Shown in pieces: positions 54,801 through 64,000 of a stretch of DNA of 64,000 nt. The notes under the pieces are model-generated. The model had not been told where the DNA came from and did no database searches. It was given only the letters and a program-made list of their open reading frames with translations. Position 1 is the stretch's first letter, and each line of letters begins with the position of its first letter. The stretch is taken from positions 620,001-684,000 of the forward strand of contig NZ_CP018787.1 in assembly GCF_002127965.1 (NCBI RefSeq), in the 5' to 3' direction. The translations under genes were made by a program, and so were the position numbers. This stretch comes from Oxalobacter formigenes (GTDB lineage: Bacteria; Pseudomonadota; Gammaproteobacteria; Burkholderiales; Burkholderiaceae_D).

Positions 54801-55775
54801 CTACAGGCCTTGAAGTAGAGTCATAAAGAAGCGATCGACTTCATTTATTTGTTCTTCGCATGTTTGGGCGTGGTTGGCTGCACTGCGCAATTTTTCCCCG
54901 TCCGGAAGATTTTTTGCATACCATCCGATATGTTTACGGGCGGTACGCACTCCGACAGCTTCGCCATAAAAAGCGTAATGTTCCTGTAAATGCTCATGCA
55001 TAATCTGCCGGATTTCATTGAAATCCGGAGGTGGTAAAAATGCGTCATTTTTCAAAAAATAATCGATCTCGCGGAAAATCCAGGGCTTTCCTTGGGCACC
55101 CCGTCCGATCATGATGGCGTCGGCCCCCGTTTTTTCCAGAACGGCTTTTGCTTTTTCGGGTGAATCGATATCGCCATTGGCGACAACGGGAATGGATACC
55201 AGCGATTTGACTTCGGCAATCGTATCGTATTCGGCCATCCCACGGTACGCATCTTCACGGGTTCTGCCATGCAAGGTCAGGGCGGCGATTCCGGCCGACT
55301 CGGCTATTTTCGCGATTTCAGGGGCATTGATGTGCGAACGGTCCCAGCCGGTACGGAATTTCAGTGTGACCGGGACGGAGACGGCATCCGTTACGGCCTC
55401 CAGTATTTGTCCGACGAGCGGTTCATTTTGCAAAAGCGCGGAACCGCACCAGTTATTGCAGACTTTTTTGGCTGGGCATCCCATATTGATGTCGATAATC
55501 TGGGCGCCCTGATCGACGTTGTAACGTGCACTGTCAGCCATCGTGGCTGGATCGGAACCGACGATCTGGACAGCACGAGGCTCGACTTCACCCTCGTGAA
55601 TAATCCTTCTGCGGCTTTTGGGCGTGTTGCGCAGCAAGGGATTTGCCGCAGCCATTTCAGACACGGCGTATCCGGCCCCCAGCTTTTTGCACAGCTGGCG
55701 GAAAGGACGATCTGTAATACCGGCCATTGGAGCGACAACAAGCTTGTTGCTCAATGTATAAGGGCCTATCTGCAT
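54801..55775 (-). CDS. dusB: tRNA-dihydrouridine synthase B
   Basis: 324 residues, FMN barrel. MAGITDRPFRQLCKKLGAGY, IDINMGCPAKKVCNNWCGSA with the catalytic Cys, VTLKFRTGWD, LTLHGRTREDAYRG, PVVANGDIDSP and MIGRGAQGKPWIF. First gene of the dusB-fis-purH-ruvCAB run. Confidence 0.95.
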   Translation of the reverse strand: MQIGPYTLSNKLVVAPMAGITDRPFRQLCKKLGAGYAVSEMAAANPLLRNTPKSRRRIIHEGEVEPRAVQIVGSDPATMADSARYNVDQGAQIIDINMGCPAKKVCNNWCGSALLQNEPLVGQILEAVTDAVSVPVTLKFRTGWDRSHINAPEIAKIAESAGIAALTLHGRTREDAYRGMAEYDTIAEVKSLVSIPVVANGDIDSPEKAKAVLEKTGADAIMIGRGAQGKPWIFREIDYFLKNDAFLPPPDFNEIRQIMHEHLQEHYAFYGEAVGVRTARKHIGWYAKNLPDGEKLRSAANHAQTCEEQINEVDRFFMTLLQGL

Positions 55776-55840
55776 GATCCGAAAGGAAAAAAGGATTATT
55801 TTATCAAAAGATTTGCCTAAAAAACAGGCAAAATGGAAAG

Positions 55841-56506
55841 TCAGAAATGTTTGTAATAATCGACGGCCGGTTTTCTGGCTTCTTCAAGATGAGCGGACTC
55901 ACCCCATTTCAGCAGCTCAAGCTTTCCGTCAGTGAATCTGAAACGGTTGATGCTGGTATTCAGGACCGGCATTTGGCACCGTGTTCCCAGTGGAATGTTT
56001 TGGGCAATACGATATGCTGTTTCGATGACGCCGAAGTGTGTGACGATGGCCAGTTTTTTACCGGGATGTCTCGCCGCGACATTGAAAATGGCGTCAGACG
56101 CACGGTGATGGAATTGCCTCGGGCTTTCCGTTTTTCTTTCTCCGTCCGGAAAGAAAAGATCCGGATCGGCAGCGTACCATGCTTCATACAAATCAGGGTA
56201 AGTCGCCTTGATTTCATCAGACATCATTCCTTCACAAATGCCATAGCAGCGTTCGCGGAGTGCCTGGTCTGTATGAACAGTCAATTGATGGTAGCGGGCG
56301 ATTTCATTCGCCGTCTGCCGTGCCCGTTGCAAATCACTTGAAAAAATGACATCCAGCGGCTCAATTTGCAAGGTTTTTGCTAGAGTGAGTGCCTGCAAAC
56401 GGCCTTCTTCATTCAAAGGGATATCGCTGTGTCCCTGTAAACGCTTCTTTTTGTTCCAGGCCGTTTGCCCATGACGAATGATCAGGATGTCAGTCGCTTG
56501 ATCCAT
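55841..56506 (-). CDS. histidine phosphatase family protein (GpmB/CobC-like)
   Basis: 221 residues. LIIRHGQTAWNKKKRLQGHS carries the phosphohistidine RHG motif; SDLQRARQTAN, RCYGICEGM and IVTHFGVIETA (second catalytic His) complete the site. Betaproteobacteria usually annotate this as a phosphoglycerate mutase-like phosphatase; substrate not readable. It starts 4 bp after the YbhB stop on the same strand, so the two are probably co-expressed. Confidence 0.87.
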   Translation of the reverse strand: MDQATDILIIRHGQTAWNKKKRLQGHSDIPLNEEGRLQALTLAKTLQIEPLDVIFSSDLQRARQTANEIARYHQLTVHTDQALRERCYGICEGMMSDEIKATYPDLYEAWYAADPDLFFPDGERKTESPRQFHHRASDAIFNVAARHPGKKLAIVTHFGVIETAYRIAQNIPLGTRCQMPVLNTSINRFRFTDGKLELLKWGESAHLEEARKPAVDYYKHF

Positions 56507-56510
56507 TTCT

Positions 56511-57146
56511 TCAGGCTGGCAACTTGACGTCAGGATTCAGGGAGTAAACGCCGGTCATGCTGGCCTTGTCCAGAATGTGTCCTTTCATGGCCGAGAGCAC
56601 ATCCTGACCGGTGAAACGGTCTGACAGGGACAGTTTGTCCGTATCCAGAGCATAAAGTGTGAAAACGTAATGATGCGGGATGGAATCGTTCCAGGGAGGG
56701 CATGGGCCGTCATATCCGTAATAATCGCCGGACATATCCTTGTCGCTTGCAAACCATCCTGTGTAATCGTTAATGCCGTGACGGGCGCTATGAAGTGTGT
56801 CCGGGCCGTTTTTTCCACGGGCGGTAATGCCGTTGGAATATTCGCCTTCGGAAATGGAATTCATTGAAGCGGGCAGATCGATCATCACCCAATGATAGAA
56901 ATCCACGCGGGGCAGATTGGCAGGAACGGTTTTGCCTTCCTGGTTAACATCGTCCCCTTTGGACGGAACGTCGTAATCATGGCATATCAGCACGAGTGAG
57001 CGGGTGCCAGCAGGCAAATCACTCCATTGGAGGTGGGGATTTTTATTGTCCGACATGGCGGCATGCGTAGCCCGGTCGATTTTACAGAAAGCGAATTGTG
57101 ACGGAATGACTGCACCATCCTGAAAAGAGTTGCTCCAGAGTTTCAT
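56511..57146 (-). CDS. YbhB/YbcL family PEBP-like protein
   Basis: 211 residues, phosphatidylethanolamine-binding fold. Conserved segments are NPHLQWSDLPAGTRSLVLIC, DYDVPSK, DFYHWVMIDLPA, the GYDGPCPPWNDSIPHHYVFT anion-pocket stretch and FTLYALD. No signal peptide is visible, so it is probably cytoplasmic. Biochemical role of bacterial members is unclear. RBS AGGAGC precedes the start. Confidence 0.85.
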   Translation of the reverse strand: MKLWSNSFQDGAVIPSQFAFCKIDRATHAAMSDNKNPHLQWSDLPAGTRSLVLICHDYDVPSKGDDVNQEGKTVPANLPRVDFYHWVMIDLPASMNSISEGEYSNGITARGKNGPDTLHSARHGINDYTGWFASDKDMSGDYYGYDGPCPPWNDSIPHHYVFTLYALDTDKLSLSDRFTGQDVLSAMKGHILDKASMTGVYSLNPDVKLPA

Positions 57147-57216
57147 ATTAGCTCCTGATAGTCCGATGGTAAAAAAGAGATAGCGTTATTTTGCCAGATG
57201 ACAGCGGATTTCTGAA

Positions 57217-57663
57217 TTATTTTCGGGATGTATCCAGCCAGAACGTGACCGGCCCGTCATTGGTCAGCGACACTTTCATGTCAGCTCCAAACTGGCCTGT
57301 CTGAATGCCGGGCAATTTCAGTTTTGCCTGTGCGACGAAATAGTCGAACAGTTTTTTCCCGATATCGGGAGGGGCAGCCGGAGAAAAGGACGGTCGCGTT
57401 CCCGATTTTGTATCGGCAGCCAGCGTGAATTGGGGAACGATCAACAGTTCGCCACCGATAGCTGTGACTGACAGGTTCATTTTATCGTTTTCATCCGAAA
57501 AGACACGATAGCCGAGCAAGCGGTTCAAAAGAACATCAGCTTCTTTTTCCGTATCGTTCTTTTCGGCACACAAAAGTACGAGAAGACCTTTCCCTATATG
57601 TCCGATTTCCTGATTGTCGACCGTGACACTGGCCTGGCTGACGCGTTGTAGCAGAGAGATCAT
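57217..57663 (-). CDS. dtd: D-aminoacyl-tRNA deacylase
   Basis: 148 residues. [52 protein letters not shown] and the cross-subunit [10 protein letters not shown] identify DTD, which removes D-amino acids from mischarged tRNA. Divergent from the histidine kinase, 226 bp apart. Confidence 0.94.
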   Translation of the reverse strand: MISLLQRVSQASVTVDNQEIGHIGKGLLVLLCAEKNDTEKEADVLLNRLLGYRVFSDENDKMNLSVTAIGGELLIVPQFTLAADTKSGTRPSFSPAAPPDIGKKLFDYFVAQAKLKLPGIQTGQFGADMKVSLTNDGPVTFWLDTSRK

Positions 57664-57889
57664 GCATCATCCTCATAAATGGAAAATCAAATGATGAATT
57701 TTACAATCAGCAAAGTAAAACATCATCAAAATAAAAGAGTGTTTTCAGAATGGATGAGTTGAGATGATTTTTGTAAAACATTCAAAAACTTGCCTGCGGT
57801 AAATATGAAGTTAAAGTATAATGTGATCAAGCTTATTTCCGAACTTGTTCTGAAGTTTTCTTGCCAGACTGATGGCGAGGACATATCAA

Positions 57890-60505
57890 ATGTTGAAACA
57901 TTCAAGAATCGACGGCCAGAATTTCTACGGCACAATAGCCGTGATCAGCGCGATTGTGTTTGCCGTCGTTTATTCTGCCGTTTTTATCTTCAGTGCCTTT
58001 ACTCTGAATAAAAATCTGGATATTCATGACAAATATCCTCTGGAGATTACTTCCAATTCTCATGAAATGAGAAAAAATATTTCTCACATGGAAGTGGCAC
58101 TGGGAAGATTGACGAGCGATACTTCGGCGAAAAATATCCGTTTGGTCAAACAGGAATTGGCTAAAGGCAAAAACGAAGTTGAAAAAAACCTGACCTATCT
58201 CGCTTCCAATTTTCTGGGGCCTCCAGAAAATGTCACGGATATCAAGACGGCATTGAAAGAACTGTATTCCCGTCAGGACAAGGTTCTTTCGATGGCTGCC
58301 GGAAATGCCAGTCTCAATGATTATATTTATGGTGAAATGGCGAAATATTACGTCGATGTTGACAGGAAGATATTGAAAATTGTCGACTTCACGAAAATAA
58401 AAAGACGGGAAATAGCGGAAAAATCCGCTTTTTTCGTTTATTTCAGCATTGTTGTTTCCGTGTCCCTGCTATTGCTGATTGTCGGTCTGGCCTTGCTTTT
58501 ACAGCGTAGGGCTGCCAGAAATTTCAGGGAACGACAGTTTCATGACAATATTCTGAGAATCATTGCGGAAAATGTCGAGAATGTTTTCATTCTTTTCAAT
58601 TCAAGGTCCGGAATGGTCGAATACGTTTCACATAACGCAAAACGTATTCTGGGAATAGATTACAGGGATTTGCGACAGACTCCGCAGCAATTATCCGATT
58701 TGTGTGTTTCCGAAGATGCCAATCCAGTTTCCGAAATGTTGGGTGTGCATTCTTTAAAGGAACCGGTCACTCATGAAGTGCGCCTTAAAAACCCCATTTC
58801 TGGCAAGGTTTGCTGGATGTTGGCCAGTCTGTATCCGGTTCGCGAGAAAGCTGACGATTTTGGTGATCGTTATATTCTGGTGATTTCCGACTTGACAGAA
58901 ATACGCAAAACGCAGGAAGTGCTTAAAGATGCACTGGTCAATGCACAGAATGCCAATAATGCGAAAAGCACGTTTCTCTCGCGAATGAGTCATGAGATCC
59001 GGACTCCGATGAATGCCATTATCGGAATGACTGCCATTGCGACAACCGCGCTGAATGACCGGTCGAAAATTGAAAACTGTCTTTCCAAAATTGCGTTTTC
59101 ATCGCGCCACCTGATGATGCTGATCAACGATGTTCTGGACATGTCCAAAATCGAAAGTGGCAAACTGACCCTGACATATGAACCGTTCGAGCTTTCCGAT
59201 CTGATTTCGAATATCGGTTCCATCATTTATCCACAGGCGGCTTTCAAGAAACAGGAGTTTGAAATCAACGTCAATGTCAGCCACGAATGCCTGACAGGTG
59301 ATGTATTGAGGACCAATCAGATACTGATCAACATTCTTTCCAATGCGGTCAAATTCACTCCGGAAAAAGGACATATCCGTCTCAGGATTGAAGAGATGAA
59401 GAAACGTTTCGACAGTCGTGTCTGGTTACGTTTTACCATTTCGGATGACGGGTGTGGCATGAGTGCTGAATTCATCGAGAAAATATTCACGCCCTTTGAA
59501 CAGGAAACCAGAACGACACGGCTGGTGGAAGGGACCGGACTGGGGATGCCCATTACAGGCAATCTGGTTACCTTGATGGATGGCGCCATCAATGTCCAGA
59601 GTGAAGTGGACAAAGGCTCGATTTTCACAGTGGATATCGGTTTCGGTACATCTGGCGAAAAACACTCCAGACAGCGACTGGATATTGAAAAACTCAAAAT
59701 ACTCGTTGTCGACGATGATATGGATACATGTGAACACACTGCCCTCATCCTTGACAGGATGGGAATGTCGGCAGAGTGGGTGATGTCGGGTAATGATGCG
59801 ATTGCAAAGGTCGTTGATGCCCATTCCGGCAGAGATGATTACGATGTCGTATTTATCGACTGGAAGATGCCGGAAATGGATGGGATCGAAACAACCCGGC
59901 AAATACGAAAAAAACTGGGTCCGGACACCCTGATTATCATCATCAGTGCATATGACTGGTCGGATATAGAAAAAGAGGCTCGTGAAGCCGGCGCCGATGC
60001 GTTCATTTCCAAACCCATGCTCTCTTCATCCATTTACCAGACACTTGTTTCAGTATCGTACAAGACACATTCGCCCATACATGAACGGAATATCGATAAG
60101 GTTTTGGCTGATAAAAGGATTCTGGTCGCAGAAGATAATGATTTGAATCAGGAAATCATGACAGAGTTGCTAAAACAGGCAGGCGCGAAAGTCGATATTG
60201 CAAAAGATGGGATTGAAGTTGTCAATAAGTTTGCCAATTCCTTTCCGGAAACATATGATCTTATATTAATGGATATCCAAATGCCTTATTGCGATGGCTA
60301 TGAAGCAACGAAAGCAATTCGTTGTCTGGATCGTCATGATGCAAAATCCATACCTGTCATTGCCATGACGGCAAATGTTTTCGCCAGCGATATTGCTGCT
60401 TCCAAAGCGGCAGGTATGAACGGTCATTTGGGCAAACCCGTTGATATGGACTTATTGTATCGAACGATCGCTGGACAACTGGAGAAGATGGAATATGAAT
60501 CTTAA
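57890..60505 (+). CDS. hybrid sensor histidine kinase, TM-sensor-TM-PAS-HisKA-HATPase-REC-REC
   Basis: 871 residues from 57890, where GAGG lies 10 bases upstream; an upstream ATG at 57872 lacks a site. Membrane helices at 13-40 and 178-205 enclose a helical periplasmic sensor of about 135 residues. PAS at 218-340, HisKA with H368 (RMSHEIRTPMNAIIG), HATPase_c at 465-585 (N box NAVKFTPEKG, GTGLGMPIT), receiver 1 at 602-725 (D657, FIDWKMP) and receiver 2 at 742-865 (D795, LMDIQMP). Operon head: an Hpt protein overlaps its end and a REC-HD-GYP-GGDEF output follows. Closely related to the soluble kinase at 11102. Confidence 0.92.
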   Translation: MLKHSRIDGQNFYGTIAVISAIVFAVVYSAVFIFSAFTLNKNLDIHDKYPLEITSNSHEMRKNISHMEVALGRLTSDTSAKNIRLVKQELAKGKNEVEKNLTYLASNFLGPPENVTDIKTALKELYSRQDKVLSMAAGNASLNDYIYGEMAKYYVDVDRKILKIVDFTKIKRREIAEKSAFFVYFSIVVSVSLLLLIVGLALLLQRRAARNFRERQFHDNILRIIAENVENVFILFNSRSGMVEYVSHNAKRILGIDYRDLRQTPQQLSDLCVSEDANPVSEMLGVHSLKEPVTHEVRLKNPISGKVCWMLASLYPVREKADDFGDRYILVISDLTEIRKTQEVLKDALVNAQNANNAKSTFLSRMSHEIRTPMNAIIGMTAIATTALNDRSKIENCLSKIAFSSRHLMMLINDVLDMSKIESGKLTLTYEPFELSDLISNIGSIIYPQAAFKKQEFEINVNVSHECLTGDVLRTNQILINILSNAVKFTPEKGHIRLRIEEMKKRFDSRVWLRFTISDDGCGMSAEFIEKIFTPFEQETRTTRLVEGTGLGMPITGNLVTLMDGAINVQSEVDKGSIFTVDIGFGTSGEKHSRQRLDIEKLKILVVDDDMDTCEHTALILDRMGMSAEWVMSGNDAIAKVVDAHSGRDDYDVVFIDWKMPEMDGIETTRQIRKKLGPDTLIIIISAYDWSDIEKEAREAGADAFISKPMLSSSIYQTLVSVSYKTHSPIHERNIDKVLADKRILVAEDNDLNQEIMTELLKQAGAKVDIAKDGIEVVNKFANSFPETYDLILMDIQMPYCDGYEATKAIRCLDRHDAKSIPVIAMTANVFASDIAASKAAGMNGHLGKPVDMDLLYRTIAGQLEKMEYES

Positions 60506-60851
60506 AGATGCACTGGAACTGGCAGGAGTCGATTATGAAATGACCCTGAACCGGTTCTCCAATAATGCGATGCTTTTGGAAAGGTTTGTGAAAAAATTCC
60601 CCAATGACAAGACTTTTGAGGAACTGGATGCCGCTGTTGGTGACAAGCGTTATGGCGATGTTGAACGGTCCGCGCATACGTTGAAGGGAATTGCCGCCAA
60701 TCTCGGATTTCAATATTTGTCCGACCTGAGTGCGGAAGTGGTCAATCTTGTCAGATCCGATCATTACGACAAGGACAATATCGGAATTGCCTTTTCCAGA
60801 GTGGCAGAAGAATACGAAAAAGTTGTTTCCTGTGTAAATCGTTTAGACTAG
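60495..60851 (+). CDS. Hpt domain phosphotransfer protein
   Basis: 118 residues from 60495, overlapping the kinase stop by 11 bases, with GGAGAAG upstream. The phospho-His motif is AHTLKGIAANLG (H near residue 58). It should carry phosphate from the kinase receiver to the response regulator encoded 12 bp downstream. The four-helix bundle size is typical of free Hpt proteins. Confidence 0.92.
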   Translation: MNLKDALELAGVDYEMTLNRFSNNAMLLERFVKKFPNDKTFEELDAAVGDKRYGDVERSAHTLKGIAANLGFQYLSDLSAEVVNLVRSDHYDKDNIGIAFSRVAEEYEKVVSCVNRLD

Positions 60852-60863
60852 TTGAATGTTCTG

Positions 60864-62993
60864 ATGGATAAACAAACCATTCTGATTGTTGATGATGTCG
60901 AATTGAACCGGGCTATTCTGGCCGAACTTTTCAGCGATATCTACCATATCCTGGAAGCCGAGAACGGCCGGGAAGCCCTCGATATTCTTGAAAAAGATAT
61001 CGATCAGGTCGTGATGGTATTGCTCGATATTGTCATGCCTGTAATGGATGGTTTTGAAGTCTTGCAGGAAATGACAGACAGGAAACTGATCGAACAGGTC
61101 CCTGTCATATTGATTACTTCCGAAAATTCTGACAGGGCGGCCCTTCAGGGATATCAGCTCGGGGTTTCGGATATCATCAACAAACCGTTCAATCCCGAAG
61201 TCGTCAAAAGACGTGTCGCCAACGTTATCGAGTTGTTCATGCATAAATCCAACCTGGAAAAGCTGGTTGGAAAACAGATTGAAACACTGGAAAAACAGGC
61301 GAACAAACTCAATCAGGTCAATAATTTCCTCATTGAAACCCTGAGTACCGCCGTCGAATTCCGTAATTGCGAATCGGGACAGCATATCAAGCGAATCCGT
61401 CACACTACCCAGATTCTTCTCGAGGCGATGTCAAAGGAATATCCGGAATATGCATTGTCGCCATATCATATCGAAAAGATATCCAGCGCTTCTGCCATGC
61501 ACGATATCGGAAAAATCGCCATTCCCGATTACATCCTGAACAAACCGGGCAAACTGACATCTGAAGAATTCGAAATCATGAAAGCACATTGCATTCGTGG
61601 ATGCGAGTTCCTCCAGAGCATTCATTATGCGCAGGATGAGGAATATTTCCGTTTCTGTTACGAGATTTGCAGGCACCATCATGAACGGTGGGACGGCAAT
61701 GGTTATCCGGACAGATTGAAGGGCGATAATATTCCCATCTGGGCACAGGTTGTTTCACTGGCAGACGTTTACGATGCGCTGACCAGCAAACGGGTTTACA
61801 AGAATGCCTATTCGCACGAAAAAGCGGTGAAAATGATACTGGGTGGTGAATGTGGCGTTTTCAATCCGAAATTGTTGAAGGTATTCATCAAGGTTGCCCC
61901 TGTTCTTGAACGGGATCTGGCGTCCAATGAAGAAATCGCCGATACGGAATTTTCGGTATGTTCTTTTGTTCCTGCACAGGAAGTTCAGGCCAAACAGGAA
62001 GAATCCGGATTGTCTTCCAGAACATTGAGGCTCTTGGAACTGGAACGGGAAAAATATCGCATTCTTTCCGAACTGTCGGGAGATATCGTTTTCAATTACG
62101 ATACAAAGTCGGATGTACTGGAATTTTCAGAGAAATATTACGATCTTTTCCACCGGGATATCCGGATTCCGGATGCACGGGATACGATAGAACGCTCGGA
62201 AGTCATTCATCCCGACGATCGATCTCTCTTTCTCAAGCGTTTGACCGAGCTGACTCCCAAGTTTCCAAGTTGCCGGATCGAACTTCGCATGATGGTGCCT
62301 GATCAGGGCTTCCAGTGGTTCGAAGTCAGTGTGAACGCGTTGTGGAATACGGAAACCAATGTGGAATGTGTCGGTTATCTTGGCAAGCTCGTCAATATCC
62401 ACGAACGCAAGACTGAAGCCAATCTGTTGAGAAAACAGGCCAATATGGATTCCCTGACCGAGCTGGATAACCGCAAACGCATCCGGGAACGGCTTATCAG
62501 CCTTTTCGAGGAAAACAAAAAGGAAGAGGGGGCGTTTTTCTTTATCGATATTGATAATTTCAAGGCTATCAACGACAATCTGGGTCATATGTTCGGCGAC
62601 GAAATCCTGAGATATATAGCCAGCGAAATCAAGAGGAAAGTCCGTTCAACCGATATTGTCGGTCGCATCGGTGGTGACGAATTCGTCGCTTTTCTGCGCA
62701 ATTCCTCATCGGAGAAAGCGGTTGCCGAGAAAGCGCGGGATATTTGCGACCTGTTCAGGAATACCTACAAGGAGCTGATCGACAAATACAATGTATCCTG
62801 CAGCGTCGGCATTTCCCTTTTCCCGCGTGATGGAGAGACTTATGAAGAACTTTTCCATAATGCCGACAGGGCACTGTACTATGCCAAGGAAAGAGGCAAG
62901 AACGGTTATGCGTTTTATAATGAAACGATGGGCAATTCCGATTTCAAGACTGTGCTGACAAACGTGGTCGACAGCTATCAACTGGTCAAATAG
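60864..62993 (+). CDS. response regulator REC-HD-GYP-PAS-GGDEF
   Basis: 709 residues from ATG 60864; a TTG at 60852 would add four residues. REC at 5-122 with D55 (VLLDIVMPVMDG). HD-GYP at about 150-345: HDIGKIAIP (H213, D214), HHHERWDGNGYP (271-282) and HIKRIRHTTQ. PAS at about 395-515, GGDEF at 525-690 with GGDEF 603-607 and RxxD R594/D597. Both c-di-GMP breakdown (HD-GYP) and synthesis (GGDEF) look intact. Third gene of the relay operon, so phosphorylation by the kinase through Hpt should set its output. Confidence 0.92.
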   Translation: MDKQTILIVDDVELNRAILAELFSDIYHILEAENGREALDILEKDIDQVVMVLLDIVMPVMDGFEVLQEMTDRKLIEQVPVILITSENSDRAALQGYQLGVSDIINKPFNPEVVKRRVANVIELFMHKSNLEKLVGKQIETLEKQANKLNQVNNFLIETLSTAVEFRNCESGQHIKRIRHTTQILLEAMSKEYPEYALSPYHIEKISSASAMHDIGKIAIPDYILNKPGKLTSEEFEIMKAHCIRGCEFLQSIHYAQDEEYFRFCYEICRHHHERWDGNGYPDRLKGDNIPIWAQVVSLADVYDALTSKRVYKNAYSHEKAVKMILGGECGVFNPKLLKVFIKVAPVLERDLASNEEIADTEFSVCSFVPAQEVQAKQEESGLSSRTLRLLELEREKYRILSELSGDIVFNYDTKSDVLEFSEKYYDLFHRDIRIPDARDTIERSEVIHPDDRSLFLKRLTELTPKFPSCRIELRMMVPDQGFQWFEVSVNALWNTETNVECVGYLGKLVNIHERKTEANLLRKQANMDSLTELDNRKRIRERLISLFEENKKEEGAFFFIDIDNFKAINDNLGHMFGDEILRYIASEIKRKVRSTDIVGRIGGDEFVAFLRNSSSEKAVAEKARDICDLFRNTYKELIDKYNVSCSVGISLFPRDGETYEELFHNADRALYYAKERGKNGYAFYNETMGNSDFKTVLTNVVDSYQLVK

Positions 62994-63034
62994 GTTTCCC
63001 TGCAAATGGATGCATAAAATCCGGTTTTGCCGTT

Positions 63035-64000
63035 TCAGGCAGGATACAGTGCACCAAGTGTCCGAAGTCCCCTTGCCCCGGTAACAGAAGGGAGATTGCC
63101 GGGTTTGCCGATCATGAAACGATGCGCCAGCCAGGCAAAGGCAAGCGCTTCGACATGCATCGGGTCTACTCCCAGTGCATCGCTGGTTCGCAACATGGCC
63201 GGGATGTTTTTCTTTCTGAGCAATTGTCCGATCAGTTTCATCAGAAACGGGTTTTTTGCCCCGCCGCCGCAAATATAAATGTCGTCTACAAAGGATGCAT
63301 GATCACGGATAGCGTCAGTGATCGTTTCTGCAGTCAGATTCGTCAGGGTTGACTGAACATCGGAAGGTTCGAGCCGTTCGAAAGAATCCGATGTCGAGAA
63401 TACGGAATCCAGCCAGTTCAGATTGAAAAGATCGCGTCCGGTGCTTTTGGGAGGAACTTGTCCAAAGAAGGGCTCTTTCAGTAATGCCATGAGCAATTCT
63501 GGCGAGCAGACACCGCTTTTTCCCCATTTGCCGTCTTCATCGTAATTTTTTTTCAGGTGCTTGCCGACCCATGCGTCCATCAGCATATTTCCGGGGCCGG
63601 TATCGAAACCGGAAACGGACCCGTCAGGATTCAAAATACTGATATTGGCAATACCACCGATATTGATCACGGCGCGGGAGGCATGCTGGCTGCCGAAAAC
63701 GGCGTAATGGAAAGCGGGAACCAGAGGCGCTCCCTGTCCATTCGCTGCAATGTCCCTGCTTCTGAAATCGCCGATAACGTTTATCTGCGTGAGTTCGGCA
63801 AGAAGAGCCGGGTTATTGGTCTGGCGTGTAAAACCGAGTTCTGGGCGGTGACGGATAGTTTGGCCATGAGCGCCGATAGCCCGTACATTTTCCGCGGAGA
63901 TGCTTTTTTTCTGAAGCAGCGTATAAACGCATTCGGCATACAGGACAGAGAGCCTGTTGGCGGCAAGCGCTTCTTTTTCGATTTCATTGTGTCCGGGTAA
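63035..64000 (-). CDS. anmK: anhydro-N-acetylmuramic acid kinase, 5' end outside window
   Basis: A frame open from the window end to 63035, at least 322 codons. Phosphorylates 1,6-anhydro-MurNAc during peptidoglycan recycling. Reading leftward from 64000: LPGHNEIEKEALAANRLS, ENVRAIGAHGQTIRHRPELG, VIGDFRSRDIAANGQGAPLV, PAFHYAVFGSQHASRAVINI, GGIANISIL, GFDTGPGNMLMDAW, ICGGGAKNPFLM, all AnmK signatures. A GTG at 63670 inside the frame is not the start. About 45-50 N-terminal residues, including the ATP-binding start, are missing. It converges with the response regulator, 41 bp apart. Confidence 0.94.
   Translation of the reverse strand, partial: LPGHNEIEKEALAANRLSVLYAECVYTLLQKKSISAENVRAIGAHGQTIRHRPELGFTRQTNNPALLAELTQINVIGDFRSRDIAANGQGAPLVPAFHYAVFGSQHASRAVINIGGIANISILNPDGSVSGFDTGPGNMLMDAWVGKHLKKNYDEDGKWGKSGVCSPELLMALLKEPFFGQVPPKSTGRDLFNLNWLDSVFSTSDSFERLEPSDVQSTLTNLTAETITDAIRDHASFVDDIYICGGGAKNPFLMKLIGQLLRKKNIPAMLRTSDALGVDPMHVEALAFAWLAHRFMIGKPGNLPSVTGARGLRTLGALYPA

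Overview
The window looks like chromosome from a low-to-medium GC betaproteobacterium of the order Burkholderiales, most likely Oxalobacteraceae and possibly Oxalobacter. The evidence is the gene order dusB-fis-purH-ruvCAB and rpsP-rimM-trmD-rplS, a short Fis of the betaproteobacterial type, a relA without HD residues following a CobD/CbiB-like gene, and the protein flavour throughout. The genus is an inference from gene content (rquA, benzoylformate decarboxylase, malate synthase G, acetate kinase); no rRNA gene is present to confirm it.

Layout. 1-6.8 kb: the 3' end of glnS, an M48 lipoprotein protease, a beta-class GST, then a leftward set: Tas-like aldo/keto reductase, pyrD, aat, an orphan TIR-domain protein and a Zn-ribbon NUDIX hydrolase. 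7.0-7.96 kb: tRNA-fMet with the remnant of an integrated element, a decapitated serine recombinase whose last 13 codons are antisense tRNA. 8-11 kb: putP and a secreted esterase-like hydrolase. 11-18.4 kb: an orphan hybrid histidine kinase, a regulator made of two fused GntR-like halves, twin perfect palindromes, and a c-di-GMP gene broken by a frameshift. 18.4-24.3 kb: acetate permease satP behind a 17-residue upstream ORF, a radical SAM protein, an AAA ATPase, an epimerase and a DUF2461 protein. 24.5-30.4 kb: one 1960-residue GGDEF/EAL protein with about nine PAS domains. 30.6-37 kb: benzoylformate decarboxylase with an AEC transporter, an unknown protein, tRNA-Lys, tsaD and ackA. 37.3-44.4 kb: rquA (rhodoquinone), the rpsP operon, a NudL-like hydrolase, a CobD/CbiB-like protein and relA. 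44.6-49.4 kb: a small membrane protein, a membrane-anchored Lar-like zinc ribbon, an internally duplicated membrane protein and glcB. 49.6-57.7 kb: tRNA-Leu and a long leftward housekeeping run (ABM, mutT, ruvBAC, purH, fis, dusB, phosphatase, YbhB, dtd). 57.9-63 kb: a three-gene phosphorelay (hybrid kinase, Hpt protein, REC-HD-GYP-PAS-GGDEF regulator). 63-64 kb: partial anmK.

How it fits together. Ordinary housekeeping blocks are interspersed with a heavy signalling load: four c-di-GMP loci and two paralogous hybrid kinases in 64 kb. The metabolic genes suggest an organic-acid user with an anaerobic side: acetate transport and activation (SatP, AckA), glyoxylate use (GlcB), a 2-oxo-acid decarboxylase with its own carrier, and rhodoquinone synthesis for fumarate-type respiration. 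The best candidates for something undescribed are the fused double-GntR regulator with its paired palindromes, the duplicated membrane protein with an operator-like site, and the kinase/Hpt/HD-GYP-GGDEF relay.
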